In this document: piece by piece, positions 1 through 10,612 of the stretch
How positions within the stretch are numbered: position 1 is the stretch's first letter
Layout: every line of letters begins with the position of its first letter
From: Anas platyrhynchos
Taxonomy: Eukaryota > Chordata > Aves > Anseriformes > Anatidae
Assembly (NCBI RefSeq): GCF_047663525.1
Contig: NC_092616.1
Span: forward strand, 3,571,501-3,635,500
Direction: 5' to 3'
Length of the DNA: 64,000 bases
The notes under the pieces: generated by a model
The model's input: the letters and a program-made list of their open reading frames with translations, nothing else
What the model was told of the DNA's origin: nothing
The model's database searches: none
Made by a program: the position numbers and the translations under genes

Positions 1-641
1 CAGTTACAGCCTTTTTTCCTGTCTTCTTTGAGATTAACTTAACACTGCTATAGATGTGTCTGTGAATGGCTGGGGAAGAATGTTTTAATTACTCGTGAAG
101 CGTCAAATAAGAAAGCTGTTTGTGTTTGATGTCTGGGAGTTTCAGAACAACTGATAACAACTAGTGACTGTTATGGGATACTATGAGGATCCTTGGTATC
201 TGGCCAGGGGGGCCAAGAGATTAAGAGGAAGAAAAAAGAAGCTGAAGGACGGTTGGGAGACAAGACCTGTGGAGAGTGTACAGAGAGTGTTCCATAAACT
301 TGGAATAGTGCCAAGTAAGTACAAAGGGTGAGAGGAAGACTACGAGCCTTCAGCATGAAAGACCCCTAGAGACCCCCAGAGGAGACTGATTCGCATGCTC
401 CAGTAGGAGGAACTGGACCCCGGAAGCTAATTATAATAATCTACTTTTTTAGAAGTAGTAATGAATATGTATTAGTCTAGGTGCATAAAAATCAGCTGCT
501 TGATGTAACTGGTGTGCGTCCTGGTGGAGCAGAGACTCCCGGTGCACCCAGCGCTGTTTGCTTACCTCTATTCCTTTATATTCTTTTAATAAATCCTATT
601 TTTTATTTAATCCTAATTTGAATCCTGAGCCATTTATAACA
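1..641 (+). mobile_element. LTR, family gamma, copy 1 (5' part outside window)
   Basis: This is an ERV LTR in plus orientation. It ends in ...CCATTTATAACA and has an AATAAA polyadenylation signal near 587-592. It matches the reverse complements of 20706-21636 and 42026-42916 along its whole length. Those copies show that the LTR begins TGTTAG/TGCAAA, so roughly the first 200-250 nt lie before the window. No open frame of note is present. Confidence 0.75.
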
Positions 642-1979
642 AGGTCTTCACATAACATGGACAAGAACCCCCCAGACATTCTCCAGGCTGAACACTCCCA
701 GCTCTCCCAGCCTCTCCTCATCTGACGATGCTTCAGTCTCTCAAGCATCTTTTTGGCATTTACTGGAAACATTGCACTACATCCAGGTCTTTCTTGCACA
801 GGGCAGACCAGATCTGCACACTGCACCCTGGGTGTGGCCTCAGCAGGGCTGAGTAGAGAGGTAGGACCAATTCCCTCAATGTGCTGGCAAGGCTCATAAT
901 AATGAAGCCCAGGGTGCTGGAGGCCTTCTTTGATGTAATGACACATGACTGGCTCCTGTTTATGTTGTTGACCACCAGAAAACCCAGATCCTTCACTAAC
1001 AAGCTGATTTCTAGCTGGTTGGCCCCAAGCAATGTCTTGGTGCTGGGTGTCCTTCCTGCTGGAACATTTCACTTCCTGCTGGAACATTTCACTGAATTTC
1101 ACGTGGTTCCTCTCTGCCAGGTTCTCCAGCCTGCTACAGTTCCTCTAAAGAACAGCACAACCATCTTGTGTGTCAGCCGCTGCTCTCAGATCCATATCAT
1201 TTGCAAATTTCCTGAGGGTGCACACTGTCCCATTGTACAGATGGTTAATGAAGGCACTAAACAGAGTTGGCCAAGTATTGCATCCTTGTAGGCTGCAGTC
1301 ATGAGTGACCTCCAGCTGAATTGTTTCTATCTGGTCACAACCCTCTGAAACCAGACATTGAGCAAAGGTCCAGTCCACCTCATTTTCCATTTGTCTAGTC
1401 CATACCTCATTATCTTCTCTAGGAGGGTGTTAGGGGAGAGTGTCAGAAGCCTTACACAAGTTAGGCAACTTCTACTGCTTCCACAACTTCTACTGTGCCC
1501 TTAAACCACAAAATTCCATGATCTGAGGACATCTTTTAGTGGAAGTCTGCAGGTGGGTTAAACATGGTTTCCACTTCATAAATTCTCACTGACTCCACCC
1601 AGTCACATTCTTTGGAATTTGCCCAAGGATTCCCTAACAAGATCCTCCACAACTCAAAGTCAGGCTTCCTTGCTGCAGTCTTTTTTTGTTCTGATTTCAA
1701 GGACTTGACATTCTAGAAGGAAGGGTTGGAAAAAGTGTGGCAAAAGGGGCACTGTGTACCTCATCCGTCTAGATGTCCTCTGCTTCCAGGGCCCTACCTT
1801 CATTTAGCAGTGTGCCTGCATTTTCTCCAGCCTTCCTTTCACTGCTGATCTCCTTGTAGATGTCTTTCTTGTTGTTCTTCATGTCCTTAGCCAGATTCAA
1901 TTCCTGGAGGGCTTTGGCTGTCCTAACATTATCTCTGCATGCTCATAAATTCAGCATTGATGCCCTCCAGAAACACATT
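642..1979 (-). mobile_element. old, decayed CR1 LINE fragment
   Basis: Read on the minus strand, the order follows the CR1 reverse-transcriptase region. The stretches around 690-1010 and 1100-1450 match the familiar segments coding for the C-terminal part and the palm. 1790-1970 corresponds to the more 5' part of ORF2. Stops and indels are frequent and no long frame survives, so this is an old copy. An alpha LTR interrupts it at 1980. Confidence 0.65.
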
Positions 1980-2577
1980 TGTTGTGGTTTAACGTGGCCA
2001 GCAGCTAAACACCACACAGCCGTTCGCTCACCCTCCCCCCTCCCTCTCTGGGATGGGAGAGAGAAATGGGAAAGTGAAGCCTGTGAGTTGAGATAAAGAC
2101 AGTTTATTAAGACAGGAAAATAATAATTACAATAGTAATAATAACAATAATAATAATAACAATAATGATGATTATACTACTACTAATAATAACGTGTACC
2201 AAACAAGTGATGCACAATGCAATTGCTCACCACCCGCTGACCGATGCCCAGCCTAACCCCGAGCAGTCCCGGCCTCCCCACCCCAGCTAGACACCCCTAT
2301 ATATTGTTTAGCATGACGTCAGATGGTTATGGAATACCCCTTTGGCTAGTTTGGGTCAGCTGTCCTGGGTCTGTCCCTTCCCAGCTCTTACTGCACCCCC
2401 AGCCTGCCCGCTGGCAGGACAGAGCAAGAAGCTGAAAAGTCCTTGGCTTAGTATAAGCACTGCTCTGCAACAATTAAAACATCATGTTATCAGCACTCTT
2501 CTCATCCTAAGCCAAAACATAGTACCCTACCAGCTACTAGGAGGAAAATTAACTCTTTCCTAACTGAAACCAGGACA
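1980..2577 (-). mobile_element. solo LTR, family alpha (complete)
   Basis: On the minus strand it begins TGTCCTGGTTTCAG and ends AAACCACAACA. It contains an (AAT)n-rich tract at 2105-2195 and is closely similar to 17283-17854. The flanks are ACATT (1975-1979) and CCATT (2578-2582), a plausible decayed 5-bp target duplication. It inserted into the old CR1. Confidence 0.8.
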
Positions 2578-3235
2578 CCATTAAATGGCTTGTGCTCTGT
2601 TGTGTGGGTATTCTAGCAGAATTGGTGTCTTTCAGTTTCCCTCATGAGGACCTTTGCCTGTAAACATGAGGCATTTTCCAGTTGTCTGAGGAAGGTCATG
2701 CCTTCTGCTGCTTTTTTTATTAGAGGACATCTCTAGGTGACACCAACTACAAGGTCATGTGTATTGGTCTGCCTGCTAAATCCACACCCCTGAGCTCTCA
2801 TCACCAACACCAGGGCAGAGCTCCTTGCATTGCTGCTGCTCTCACACAGTAATGTCTGCTCCCCCTCCATGCCTTACAAGCTTGTCCAACCCTGGCTGCA
2901 CTCCTGTTGCTGGCTGCCACTCTGCTATCCAAGATGAGATCTCTGTAACCACACACAGACCTCTGGTTCCTTCTTCTCTTCTACATCCTGTACACATCAG
3001 TGCGCTGGCACTTCAGAGAGATGCCCAGGAATTCTGATTTCCCAAAAAGGATCACAAAATTATAGAATAATTGAGGTCTGAAAGGACAGGTTTGGAGACA
3101 GTATTGATCCATACAGTGACTGACCTCCAAATAGACTGTGAACCACAAGACTGTGAGCCCAGCTGTCTGGGCATGTTCCATTCCGCCTCACTGGCTCCTC
3201 ATTCTGCCCAGGCTTCATCAGCATCTCTGTCAGAA
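2578..3235 (-). mobile_element. probable continuation of old CR1 plus a second CR1 3' tip
   Basis: The stretch up to about 3030 can be read as the more 5' part of the CR1 interrupted by the alpha LTR, but it is much decayed. Around 3045-3090 there is a recognisable CR1 3'-terminal sequence (a minus-strand AATTATTCTATAATTTTGTG type tip). The remainder to 3235 is not recognised. Confidence 0.35.
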
Positions 3236-3548
3236 TCTTATGGGAGATAAGTGGAAAGTGGAGAGTAATTTCTTTCCTCTGCACTTCCACCCAGCCTTTA
3301 CTTGTTTTGTTTTCTTTTCCCTTTTCCCTTTTCCCCTCCCTTTTCTCCTTCCCCTTTTTTCCCTTTAGTTAAATTGTTAAATTAATTATAATCTTTCCTT
3401 AATAATTACTTTTCCCTTTAATTAAATTATCCATATCTCAACCTGTGAGTTGTTCTTTGCTTTACTTCTTTCCCTCCTCTTCTAAGGAGGGGGAGTGAGA
3501 GAGCGGGTGTGGTGGAGTTCAGCCGCCCAGCATGGTAAAACCACCACA
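3236..3548 (+). mobile_element. LTR fragment, family beta (3' part)
   Basis: It ends GGTAAAACCACCACA and shares the segment with TTTCTTTCCTCTGCACTTCC and the T-rich tract with the reverse complement of 15382-16064. The 5' half is missing. The pyrimidine-rich stretch at 3300-3365 corresponds to the A-rich tract of the other copy. Confidence 0.65.
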
Positions 3549-4000
3549 CCCAGATGGATGGGAATGAGTGCTGCCAAAACTCCTTCCCCAGGGATCTTTA
3601 GATATGCAGGATGCTTGGAAGGATTATGGAGCATTTCCAAAGGCACTAGGTATGTTCAGATATGCATGAGGATGATCGGAATCCCCCGTCGGTCTCCCTT
3701 GCCTGTGCCTGCTGCATCCCCATTGCCTCCACAGAGACTGCAGACACCTCCTTTACCTCAGATGCAGAGATATCACACAGAGGCTATGAGAGAGTCAGCT
3801 CACACCCAGATACATACTTTATGTGGGCTCCAGGAGAAAGAGAGCAGGTTGATGCCTCAGCAGAAGTGGAAGGAAACCAAACAGTTGTGAAGGAACAGGG
3901 TAACCACTTATAACAAAAGCAACAGAAAAGAATGTATTAATGTACATTAATAAATCATACATACTATATGCATAAAAAAACAGTAACAACAACTACAAAC
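3549..4000. other. no recognised feature
   Basis: About 450 bp between the beta LTR and OR-1. Two overlapping short open frames (3495-3890 and 3662-3913, +) have no recognisable domain and start in or next to the LTR. I treat them as chance. Confidence 0.5.
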
Positions 4001-4030
4001 AAACAGGTCTGTCATGGGACAGACTGTGAG

Positions 4031-4993
4031 TCATTTGTGGAGAGAGAGAAAAAGTTTATCACTTCTGAAAAATGTCCATGAAATCACTTTCCTCAGGGCA
4101 TCCTTCAGCTCCTGCTTCCTCATGCTGTAGATGAGGGGGTTCACTGCTGGAGGCATCACCGAGTACAGAACTGCCACCACTACATTCAAGGATGGGGAGG
4201 ACAGGGAGGGCGGCTTCAGGTAGGAAAAAATTCCTGTGCTAATAAACAGGGAGACCACGGCCAGGTGAGGGAGACATGTGGAAAAGGCTTTGTGCCTTCC
4301 GAGCTGAGATGGGATTCTCAGCACAGCCCTGAAGATCTGCACATAGGACATAACAATGAAAACAAAACACCCCAAAAAGAGAAAACCACTCAATATGAGG
4401 AGTGCAACTTCCCTGAGGTAGGAATTTGAGCAGGAGAGCTTGGAAATCTGGGGGATTTCACAGAAGAACTGGTCCAAAGCATTGCCTTGGCAAAGGGGAA
4501 GTGAAAATGTATTGGTAGTGTGCAACAGAGCATTGAGAACCCCACTGCCCCAGGCAGCTGCTGCCATCTGGGCACAAGCTCTGCTACTCAGGAGGGTCCC
4601 GTAGTGCAGGGGCTTGCAGATGGCAACGTAGCGGTCATAGGACATGACAGTGAGAAGAAAATATTCTGCTGACATGAGAAAGGGGAAAAGAAAGACCTGG
4701 GCAGCACATCCCGAGTAGGAAATGGTCCTGGTGTCCCAGAGGGAATTGGCCATGGCTTTGGGGACAGTGGTGGAGATGCAGCCCAGGTCAAGGAGGGCGA
4801 GGTTGAGGAGGAAGAAGTACATGGGAGTGTTGAGGCGGTGGTCGCAGGCTACGGTGGTGAGGATGAGGCCGTTGCCCAGGATGGCAGCCAGGTAGATGCC
4901 CAGGAAGAGTGCGAAGTGCAGGAGCTGCAGGTCCCGCGTGTCTGCGAATGGCAGCAGGAGGAGGAACTCGGTGATGGAGCTGCTGTTGGACAT
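4031..4993 (-). CDS. OR-1: olfactory receptor, OR14 family
   Basis: A 320-residue class II olfactory receptor, a seven-transmembrane odorant GPCR expected in cilia of olfactory neurons and coupled to Golf. Visible marks are an N-terminal N-glycosylation site (N3-S-S), LGN in TM1 (39-41), TPMYFF (56-61), Cys96 at the top of TM3, DRYVAICKPLHYG (120-132), loop-2 cysteines at 168, 178 and 188, SYVQI in TM5 (216-220), KAFSTC (235-240) and NPLIYS (285-290). The start is the Met 23 nt inside the predicted exon. Its proline-alanine-aspartate start context (FADTRDLQLLHF) is shared by all five OR14 genes here. Length and all motifs are normal and no break is seen. Its closest paralogue is OR-3. The OR14J1/OR14A16-like label is from family knowledge, not a search. 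Confidence 0.95.
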   Translation of the reverse strand: MSNSSSITEFLLLLPFADTRDLQLLHFALFLGIYLAAILGNGLILTTVACDHRLNTPMYFFLLNLALLDLGCISTTVPKAMANSLWDTRTISYSGCAAQVFLFPFLMSAEYFLLTVMSYDRYVAICKPLHYGTLLSSRACAQMAAAAWGSGVLNALLHTTNTFSLPLCQGNALDQFFCEIPQISKLSCSNSYLREVALLILSGFLFLGCFVFIVMSYVQIFRAVLRIPSQLGRHKAFSTCLPHLAVVSLFISTGIFSYLKPPSLSSPSLNVVVAVLYSVMPPAVNPLIYSMRKQELKDALRKVISWTFFRSDKLFLSLHK

Positions 4994-5016
4994 CTGGTGG
5001 TTCAGGGAATGGTGAC
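4994..5016 (-). other. OR-1 5' UTR part of coding exon; splice acceptor at 5017-5018
   Basis: On the minus strand a pyrimidine-rich run ends TTCTTGGACAG, and 23 nt later comes the ATG. With the donor at 7189 the intron would be 2173 nt. Predicted from sequence only. Confidence 0.6.
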
Positions 5017-7189
5017 CTGTCCAAGAAGAAAACAGAAGGAGATATTAAGGCAGACTTCAGAGGACTCATTCAGGTTCACACTGGACTCATGGGGCTTCCT
5101 ATATGTGAAGGGAGACGTTTTCAGTGGTTGGGTCCCTGAATAGCATGAGTGGCATTTGGTCCAGTGAGGGTTTTCCCTATTTAGCACCATGAGAGATTAT
5201 GGCATATTGGCCATCAGCCTGTATATGGGAAGAAAGACAGATTCATCTCATCCTAGTTTACCCTCCTTCACAGATGATATCAGAACCAAAAGCAGGCTCA
5301 TGAAGGCACAACTGGCCTAGTCATTTGCATACCTCTTTGTTTTGATAAGTTAGACTGTCTTCACATCAATTTCCCTTTATCACCTTTTACCCAGGTACTG
5401 TATGTGTAATGGTATTTTAAAAGCTTGGAAGTACCCTTTCTGCCTTAGACGAAAGTAAAACTTCACTCTCTGCTCTCCAGAAGAGAAAGTGCAACAAAAG
5501 TGTCTTCTTCTGTACCTCTTTAGGATTTAGATTCCCCCGTAACATCAGAGAAATGGTAGAAATGCTCGGAGGCAAAATGCTCTGGTGTGGGGTGACTGCC
5601 CCCAGAGGTTGCTCTGAAAAAGAGCCCGGACTGTGCTGAGTGTGAATGCACAACTCCTCTCTTTCCCTGCCCAACTATGGGGAGAGGGACAGGACGAGGC
5701 TCCTAATTCATGTGGCTGAAATAAGGGCTCTGAGAAATGCAAAAGGGCACAAAGAAACAGTGTCTTTCTTGGGGCCTGTTGTAGCTTTCCAGGGATTACC
5801 TCAAGCTGACATCTCCTCAGGAGAGTGACCTCATTGCCCAAACTGAAAGGACTGCATTGCACAGAACTTGAAAATTTCAAAGGGGACTTGGGCACCTGTG
5901 TCCAAGTAAAACACTTCCGGGGCAGGGGCAGTGCCATAACAGGAGCTTAACATCCCCCATCAGCACTGTTATTGCCAGAAAGTGCCACAGCGAGAACAGG
6001 AGCGGTGCACACAAATGGAGAAAGAAGGAAATGTACCGTCTTCCTCCTGCTGAGAGGAGACAGCCAGACACTCAAGAAAGCCTTCTCTTTCTGCAGCTGT
6101 TCACGCCACCCCCAGATAGCAAAGTCACAGGGCTGTAACTCCCAGACTCCCCACGGCCTTGAAGGCAGAGGCTCTGCTGGGGGGAGAGGAGAACGAGGTG
6201 GCTTACTCAGAGGACAGCATCTGCATGGGAGGGACAGACAGGGAGCAGCCACAGCCCACCCACCAAAGCATTTCTGTCACAAGATCCCTCACCTTCTCTG
6301 CCAGTGTCTTTGCTGCCCGCAGCTGTCCCTTCCAGTAGCTGCTTCCCACATCTCCTTCTTGTCATCACTCACAGACCCCAGCCCAGCCCCTGTTCGCACA
6401 GTTTTGCCCTGCAGATACCCCCTGGCAGCAGGGGAGTGATCAAAAGCATCTCCCTGCTTGCAGGTGCACAAGAGCAGGTCAGACAAACCCAGATGTGTCC
6501 AGCAAAGGCGATGCTGGTGCGGTCTTTAGGCAGCACAGTGCGTAATAGACCGTTATGAGGTACCTGGCAAATTTACTGATTTCTCCTGATGAGGATCTTA
6601 GTGCTGTATTTACACCTGACAGTGCCAGTTCATTTTCCCTTAGGAGGAAACAAAAATGACTGACTTTACAAAGTCCTCATCTGAAAGCTGTCATCCCTTG
6701 CCTGTATTCTTAGAAACACCCTCTTGGAAGTCTCCTTCGTGTGCTTTGGATCTGTAAGCAGCATGCCGAAGGGAGCAGCCTCCCACCGGCAGCAGGACCC
6801 TGCCCTGCCAGGGGGGCTCCTTCCACCCGCAGCTTCTCCCCGCAGCGCCCTGGGCAGCTCCCCGGGCAGGCTGAGTGCTGAGCCTGGCAGGCGGCAGAGG
6901 CCCTGCCCCGGCACACAGCCCCTGGGGCACAGCAGGGACCCTGCTCTGCACCACAGCCCTGGACACCCCTGCCTGCACCCCCAGCTTCACAGCCTGCAGC
7001 CAGCCCATGACGAGGGACCCCTTATGGCCTTCACGCTGACCCTGCAGCTAAGAAACACCTGCTCTGGAGCTTGTGCTTCTCCACATTGAAGAACCACCAA
7101 GTGCATCCTGCCTGAACTTCTATCGGAAGTTCTGGGTCTGGGAAATCTCCATGATACCTCTGTGCATTGCACGGTAGAAAGAGACTTAC

Positions 7190-7285
7190 CCTGCTATGTG
7201 CCAGGAAGATTTCTCCTCTGAGCTCTCAACATTCTCATATTCCACACAGCCAGTAACCTCTATCTCCCTTCTCTCCCCTCAAAGT
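7190..7285 (-). other. OR-1 candidate noncoding exon 1 (donor at 7189)
   Basis: Minus-strand sequence ends ...CATAGCAGG followed by GTAAGTCTC, a strong donor. The exon body contains GAGAGCTCAGAGGAGAAATC, which is shared with the OR-5 and OR-6 equivalents. The 5' end of the exon cannot be placed. Confidence 0.5.
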
Positions 7286-7299
7286 GCCAGCCGCAGGAA

Positions 7300-7445
7300 G
7301 TGCCCCCAGCCCTGCTGCGCTGTGCAGAGGAGCTGCTCGTGGGCAGAGCTGTCTCTCTGCAGTGCTGCCCGCTTGCCAGGAGCTCCCCTTGGGCCCAGGA
7401 GCCCGGCCCAGCTCAGCAGCAGAGGCCCAGCCCAAGGCCTCCCTT
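7300..7445 (-). promoter_or_regulatory. conserved OR14 upstream module, copy A
   Basis: A GC-rich block (CCCTGCTGCGCTGTGCAGAG ... CAGCTCAGCAGCAGAGGCCC) lies just upstream of exon 1. It recurs upstream of every OR14 gene here: 14005-14135, 28190-28330, 44965-45105 and 59485-59640. It contains CCCTTGGG at 7386-7393, which resembles an Olf/EBF core. A promoter role is inference. No TATA box is evident. Confidence 0.4.
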
Positions 7446-7621
7446 GCTCTGCCCCCCACCAGGCTCCCTGCACATGGCCCTGGGGCTCTAGGGCTCATGG
7501 CTCCTGGAAGGCAGCAGGGTCTCTCCTGGGGAACACACTTGGAAGCAGACAAAGCAAACACTGACTGGCCCTCTCTAAACACTGTGATGACTGATTCCTG
7601 CAGCAGGAATTGCCCTACCTC

Positions 7622-8090
7622 TGTGTAGGGCTACAGGACATGCCAAAGTTCCTCTCTGTTCAACTTATTCATCAGTGAAGTGGACGATGTAACTGAGTGC
7701 ACCTTCAGGAACTTTGCTGAAGACATAAAGCTGGGAGGAGTGGCTGATACCCCAGAGGGCTGTGCTGGCATTCAGAGGGACCGTGACAGGCTAGAAAGAT
7801 AAGCTGAGAGGAATCCCATGAAGTTCAACAAGGGCAAGTGCAGGGTCCTGTCTCCTTCCTAGGGAGGAATAACCCCCAGCACCAGTACAGGCTGGGAACG
7901 ACCTGCTGGAGAGCACCTCTGCAGAGAAGGACCTGGGATTCCTGGGGGACATCAGGCTGAGCACAAGTCAGCACAAGTTTTGCCCTTGTGGCCAAAAAAG
8001 GCCAACGGGATCCAGGGTGCATTCAGAAGAGCATTGCCAGCAGGCCAAGGGAGGTGATCCTCCCCCTCTACTCAGCCTGTACTGGTACTT
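7622..8090 (+). mobile_element. CR1 LINE fragment
   Basis: It reads in the sense orientation through the RT segment after the active site (an AED-TKLGG-like remnant near 7715, then the MKFNKGKCRVL-like region). It then passes into the [10 protein letters not shown]-like region before stopping abruptly. Stops and indels are present. Confidence 0.7.
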
Positions 8091-8579
8091 GGCATTATTC
8101 CTCGCTAGGAAGGAGACACCACCTTTTCTTTGTGGTGTCAAATGCATGAGAATCCTGACAGGGTCAGAAAAGTGGCCATATATTTGCAGAGTAAGTAATA
8201 GGGCTGAGTTCTCCTGAAATGCTGCTTCTTACTTGACAGAGTGGCACACTGCCATAGTAACGGTGACAGCCTGGCAGCTTTGTGCCTTGGTATTACTGTG
8301 AGATCAGCCAAATGGGATGAAGGTTTTCTTTCTTGTCCTTTCCGTTGAGAGAGGGGTTTTGCCTCTCAGCAGAAGCTATCACTGCCACATGTCACCTGGG
8401 CAACCTCTGTGAGTGGCATGCAGCCTTGGGGCCCAAACTTGTGCAAAGACTTGTAAACAGCAGCAATGCATTGATGACATCATCATGTGGGGCAACAGAG
8501 CAGAAGTTATTTTTGAGAAAGGGAAGAAAATAGTTCAAATCCTTCTGAAATATGGTTTTGCCATAAATGTTAATTTAAA
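8091..8579. other. no recognised feature
   Basis: About 490 bp with neither a coding signature nor a repeat I can place. Confidence 0.4.
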
Positions 8580-10380
8580 TTAGTTAAGGGACCTCCACAA
8601 GGGATCCCACAATCACCATGCCAACCGGGCAGCTTCCACTGCCCTGACAGGGACACTGGGCAGATGAGAGCCTAAAAGTACGGATCCCAGCCAGGAGCTG
8701 ACCTGTCAGCTCCTTCACAACCATGTTCCTCCTGTGGGCCTATGAAAAACTTGAGACACAGCTGAGCTCCTCACAGCATTTCTACTCATCTCCTCCTTGT
8801 GGCCTGCAAGCTGATCAGACACAAGCCACCTCACTTCATCTTTGAATGATGTGTGAATGCTCAGCAACTTCACCATTCCTGACAATATGGCAAACAGTTT
8901 AAGTTAGAAGTAGCTGAGGAGATGAAGTTGAGGTTTTTAGATCCTGGGAACTGGAATATTGGTAGTTCAGTTTCCAGGTTAGGGTTTAGGACTCAGGGCT
9001 TAGGGTTTAGGGTGTAGGGTGTAGGGTTTAGGGCTTAGGGCTTGCCTGAGGGCTAGGGTTAAATAGAGCATTTCTATCCTAGTGATAAGGACAGAGATTA
9101 AGGTGAGCAAGAAGTTAATGTTATGGGCTTATGGGTTTGAGCTTTGGCTTCAAGGGAAGGTTTGAGGTTAAGCGGGAGAGTAGTGGATTACAGTCAAGGG
9201 GAGGAGTAGCAATTAGGGGTTAGAAACAGAGTAAGAGCCTAACAGGAATGTTTTCAGAATCAGTGTTGCAGTAGCATCAACATTCCCTGAACCCTCTTAC
9301 CTCTTCAAAATTGGTAGTTTCTTCTGGTCAAGCCCCTCTTCCCTCCCCCAGATCACACACCTCTCCTGCCCAGGCTTCTCCTGACTTCCCCATATCAACT
9401 GTCTTCTTAGGGGGTACATTCTGATAGTTTTTATGATCTCAGAGTATCTTTCTAACCTCTGCTGGCTACTCCATTCCTGATACAGAAGTGGCATTGTAGT
9501 CAGGAGGGAGAAGGGCACAAAGTTCTGTAGGAGCAACCTGCACAACGTATCTAGCAGCTCTGCACCACCCCAAAAGTGCCCTTCCTACCCACCAGCTTTG
9601 GATCTAAAATGGCTCCTACAGCTCCTGGGTAACTTTTCACAGGCTATCAAGCACACTTCAGCTCCCCCCAGGCACTTTGGAGGCAGTGGTCACCTTTGTG
9701 TGGAAATCTGAAAGAAGCCACATTTTTTAGGAAAAAGATGAACCCTCTGACATGTGACCCTTTATCCAAGACCTCTTCCTTTATGGGGATTACCAGATAC
9801 TTACGAGGAGAGGATCGCACAAACTACATTCATCCAGGTGCTTTTGCCAGCCTTTCAGATAGGTACACTGGCAGATATGAATGGCACAGATCCCAGCTGG
9901 CAGTCAGGAGGTGGCCTGTAGGCTACTTCAGAAAGAAGTCAACTCACAGTCCATTTCACAGACTTAGGACTGCATTAGGAATCTCTGAGGCACCACTGAC
10001 GTCTTAATACGATACCTACAAAACAGACCCTTTTTGGCCCAGGACCTGCCCAGGTAGAAGTGAGCTGGTTGTGATCCTTCCGGCCCATGGCACTGCTGCT
10101 GGACTCCCAGCCTCTCTGAGGCACAGGAGCCAGTTCCGTGCCAGTTCTGGGAGTTGCTAGGGCAGGAGGGACCTTGCAGGCAATGTCCGAGCCCCATGCC
10201 TGTTGGCAGTCTCTCAGCTCCTTGCACACAGTGAGGATCACACTCAAGTCCAGAAGCTGCGTGCCTGAAGCTGGCCTAGAAGACACTCAGAGGGAGCTCC
10301 GAGCCCCAGCTGCAGCTGGCGGTGCTGCTCTGCAGACCGAGGGGGCTGTGGTGCCTGCTACCCCTACTCCCCTCTGCCTG
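8580..10380 (-). repeat. M module copy 1 (inverted)
   Basis: The reverse complement aligns with 61680-62990 (M4), with 49690-50640 (M3) and in part with 18880-19530 (M2). 8600-8760 matches the part with GCTGACAGGTCACC. 8930-9270 matches the G-poor telomere-like tract. 9300-9700 matches the stretch with GACAGATACTCT. 10140-10380 matches the part with GTGTCTTCTAGGCCAG. 9710-10140 is less clearly shared. Confidence 0.75.
8978..9062. repeat. telomere-like 7-bp tandem repeat
   Basis: A G-rich run of degenerate heptamers (TTAGGGT, GTAGGGT, TTAGGGC), regular at about 8999-9041 with six units. The period is 7, unlike the 6-bp vertebrate telomere. It lies inside the M1 module, and the other M copies have only degenerate CCCTAA-like sequence at this place. 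Confidence 0.8.
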
Positions 10381-10504
10381 TGCTGCTCAGGCTGGGCAGA
10401 AGACCCAACTCACTGGCGATTTCTTCTGTTGAGACCCTTTCAATCTACCCTGATGGCTCAGTAGCACAGGACAGTGCTTGGCAGGACCATAGGGTGTCTC
10501 TAAG

Positions 10505-10612
10505 GGCAAAAAAATGACATGGTTTAATGGATGATCCTGGCGGTAGGGGAATGGTTGGACCAGATGATCTTGGAGGTCTTTTCCAACCTTACTGATTCAA
10601 TGAATCTGTGAT
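10505..10612 (+). mobile_element. short CR1 3'-tip insertion
   Basis: Carries the CR1 terminal consensus (GGTTGGACCAGATGATCTTG ... TTCCAACCTTACTGATTCAATG). The paralogous site at about 55155 (unit E flank) reads straight through TCTCTAAGTGATGAAAGGGC without it. This is a very strongly 5'-truncated copy. Confidence 0.7.

Larger units (their letters stand above)
4000..7545 (-). repeat. OR14 duplication unit A (contains OR-1)
   Basis: This 3.5-kb segment aligns collinearly with 25090-28455 (unit B), covering the 3' flank, the OR coding exon, the intron, exon 1 and the upstream module. The main differences are about 155 nt at 6030-6180 absent from B, extra sequence at about 7010-7170 beside the donor, and a short CR1 tip present only in B. 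The two units lie 21 kb apart in the same orientation. Confidence 0.85.

Noticed and set aside
3495-3913. Two overlapping frames after the beta LTR
   Set aside because: No recognisable gag-like or other domain, and one begins inside the LTR.
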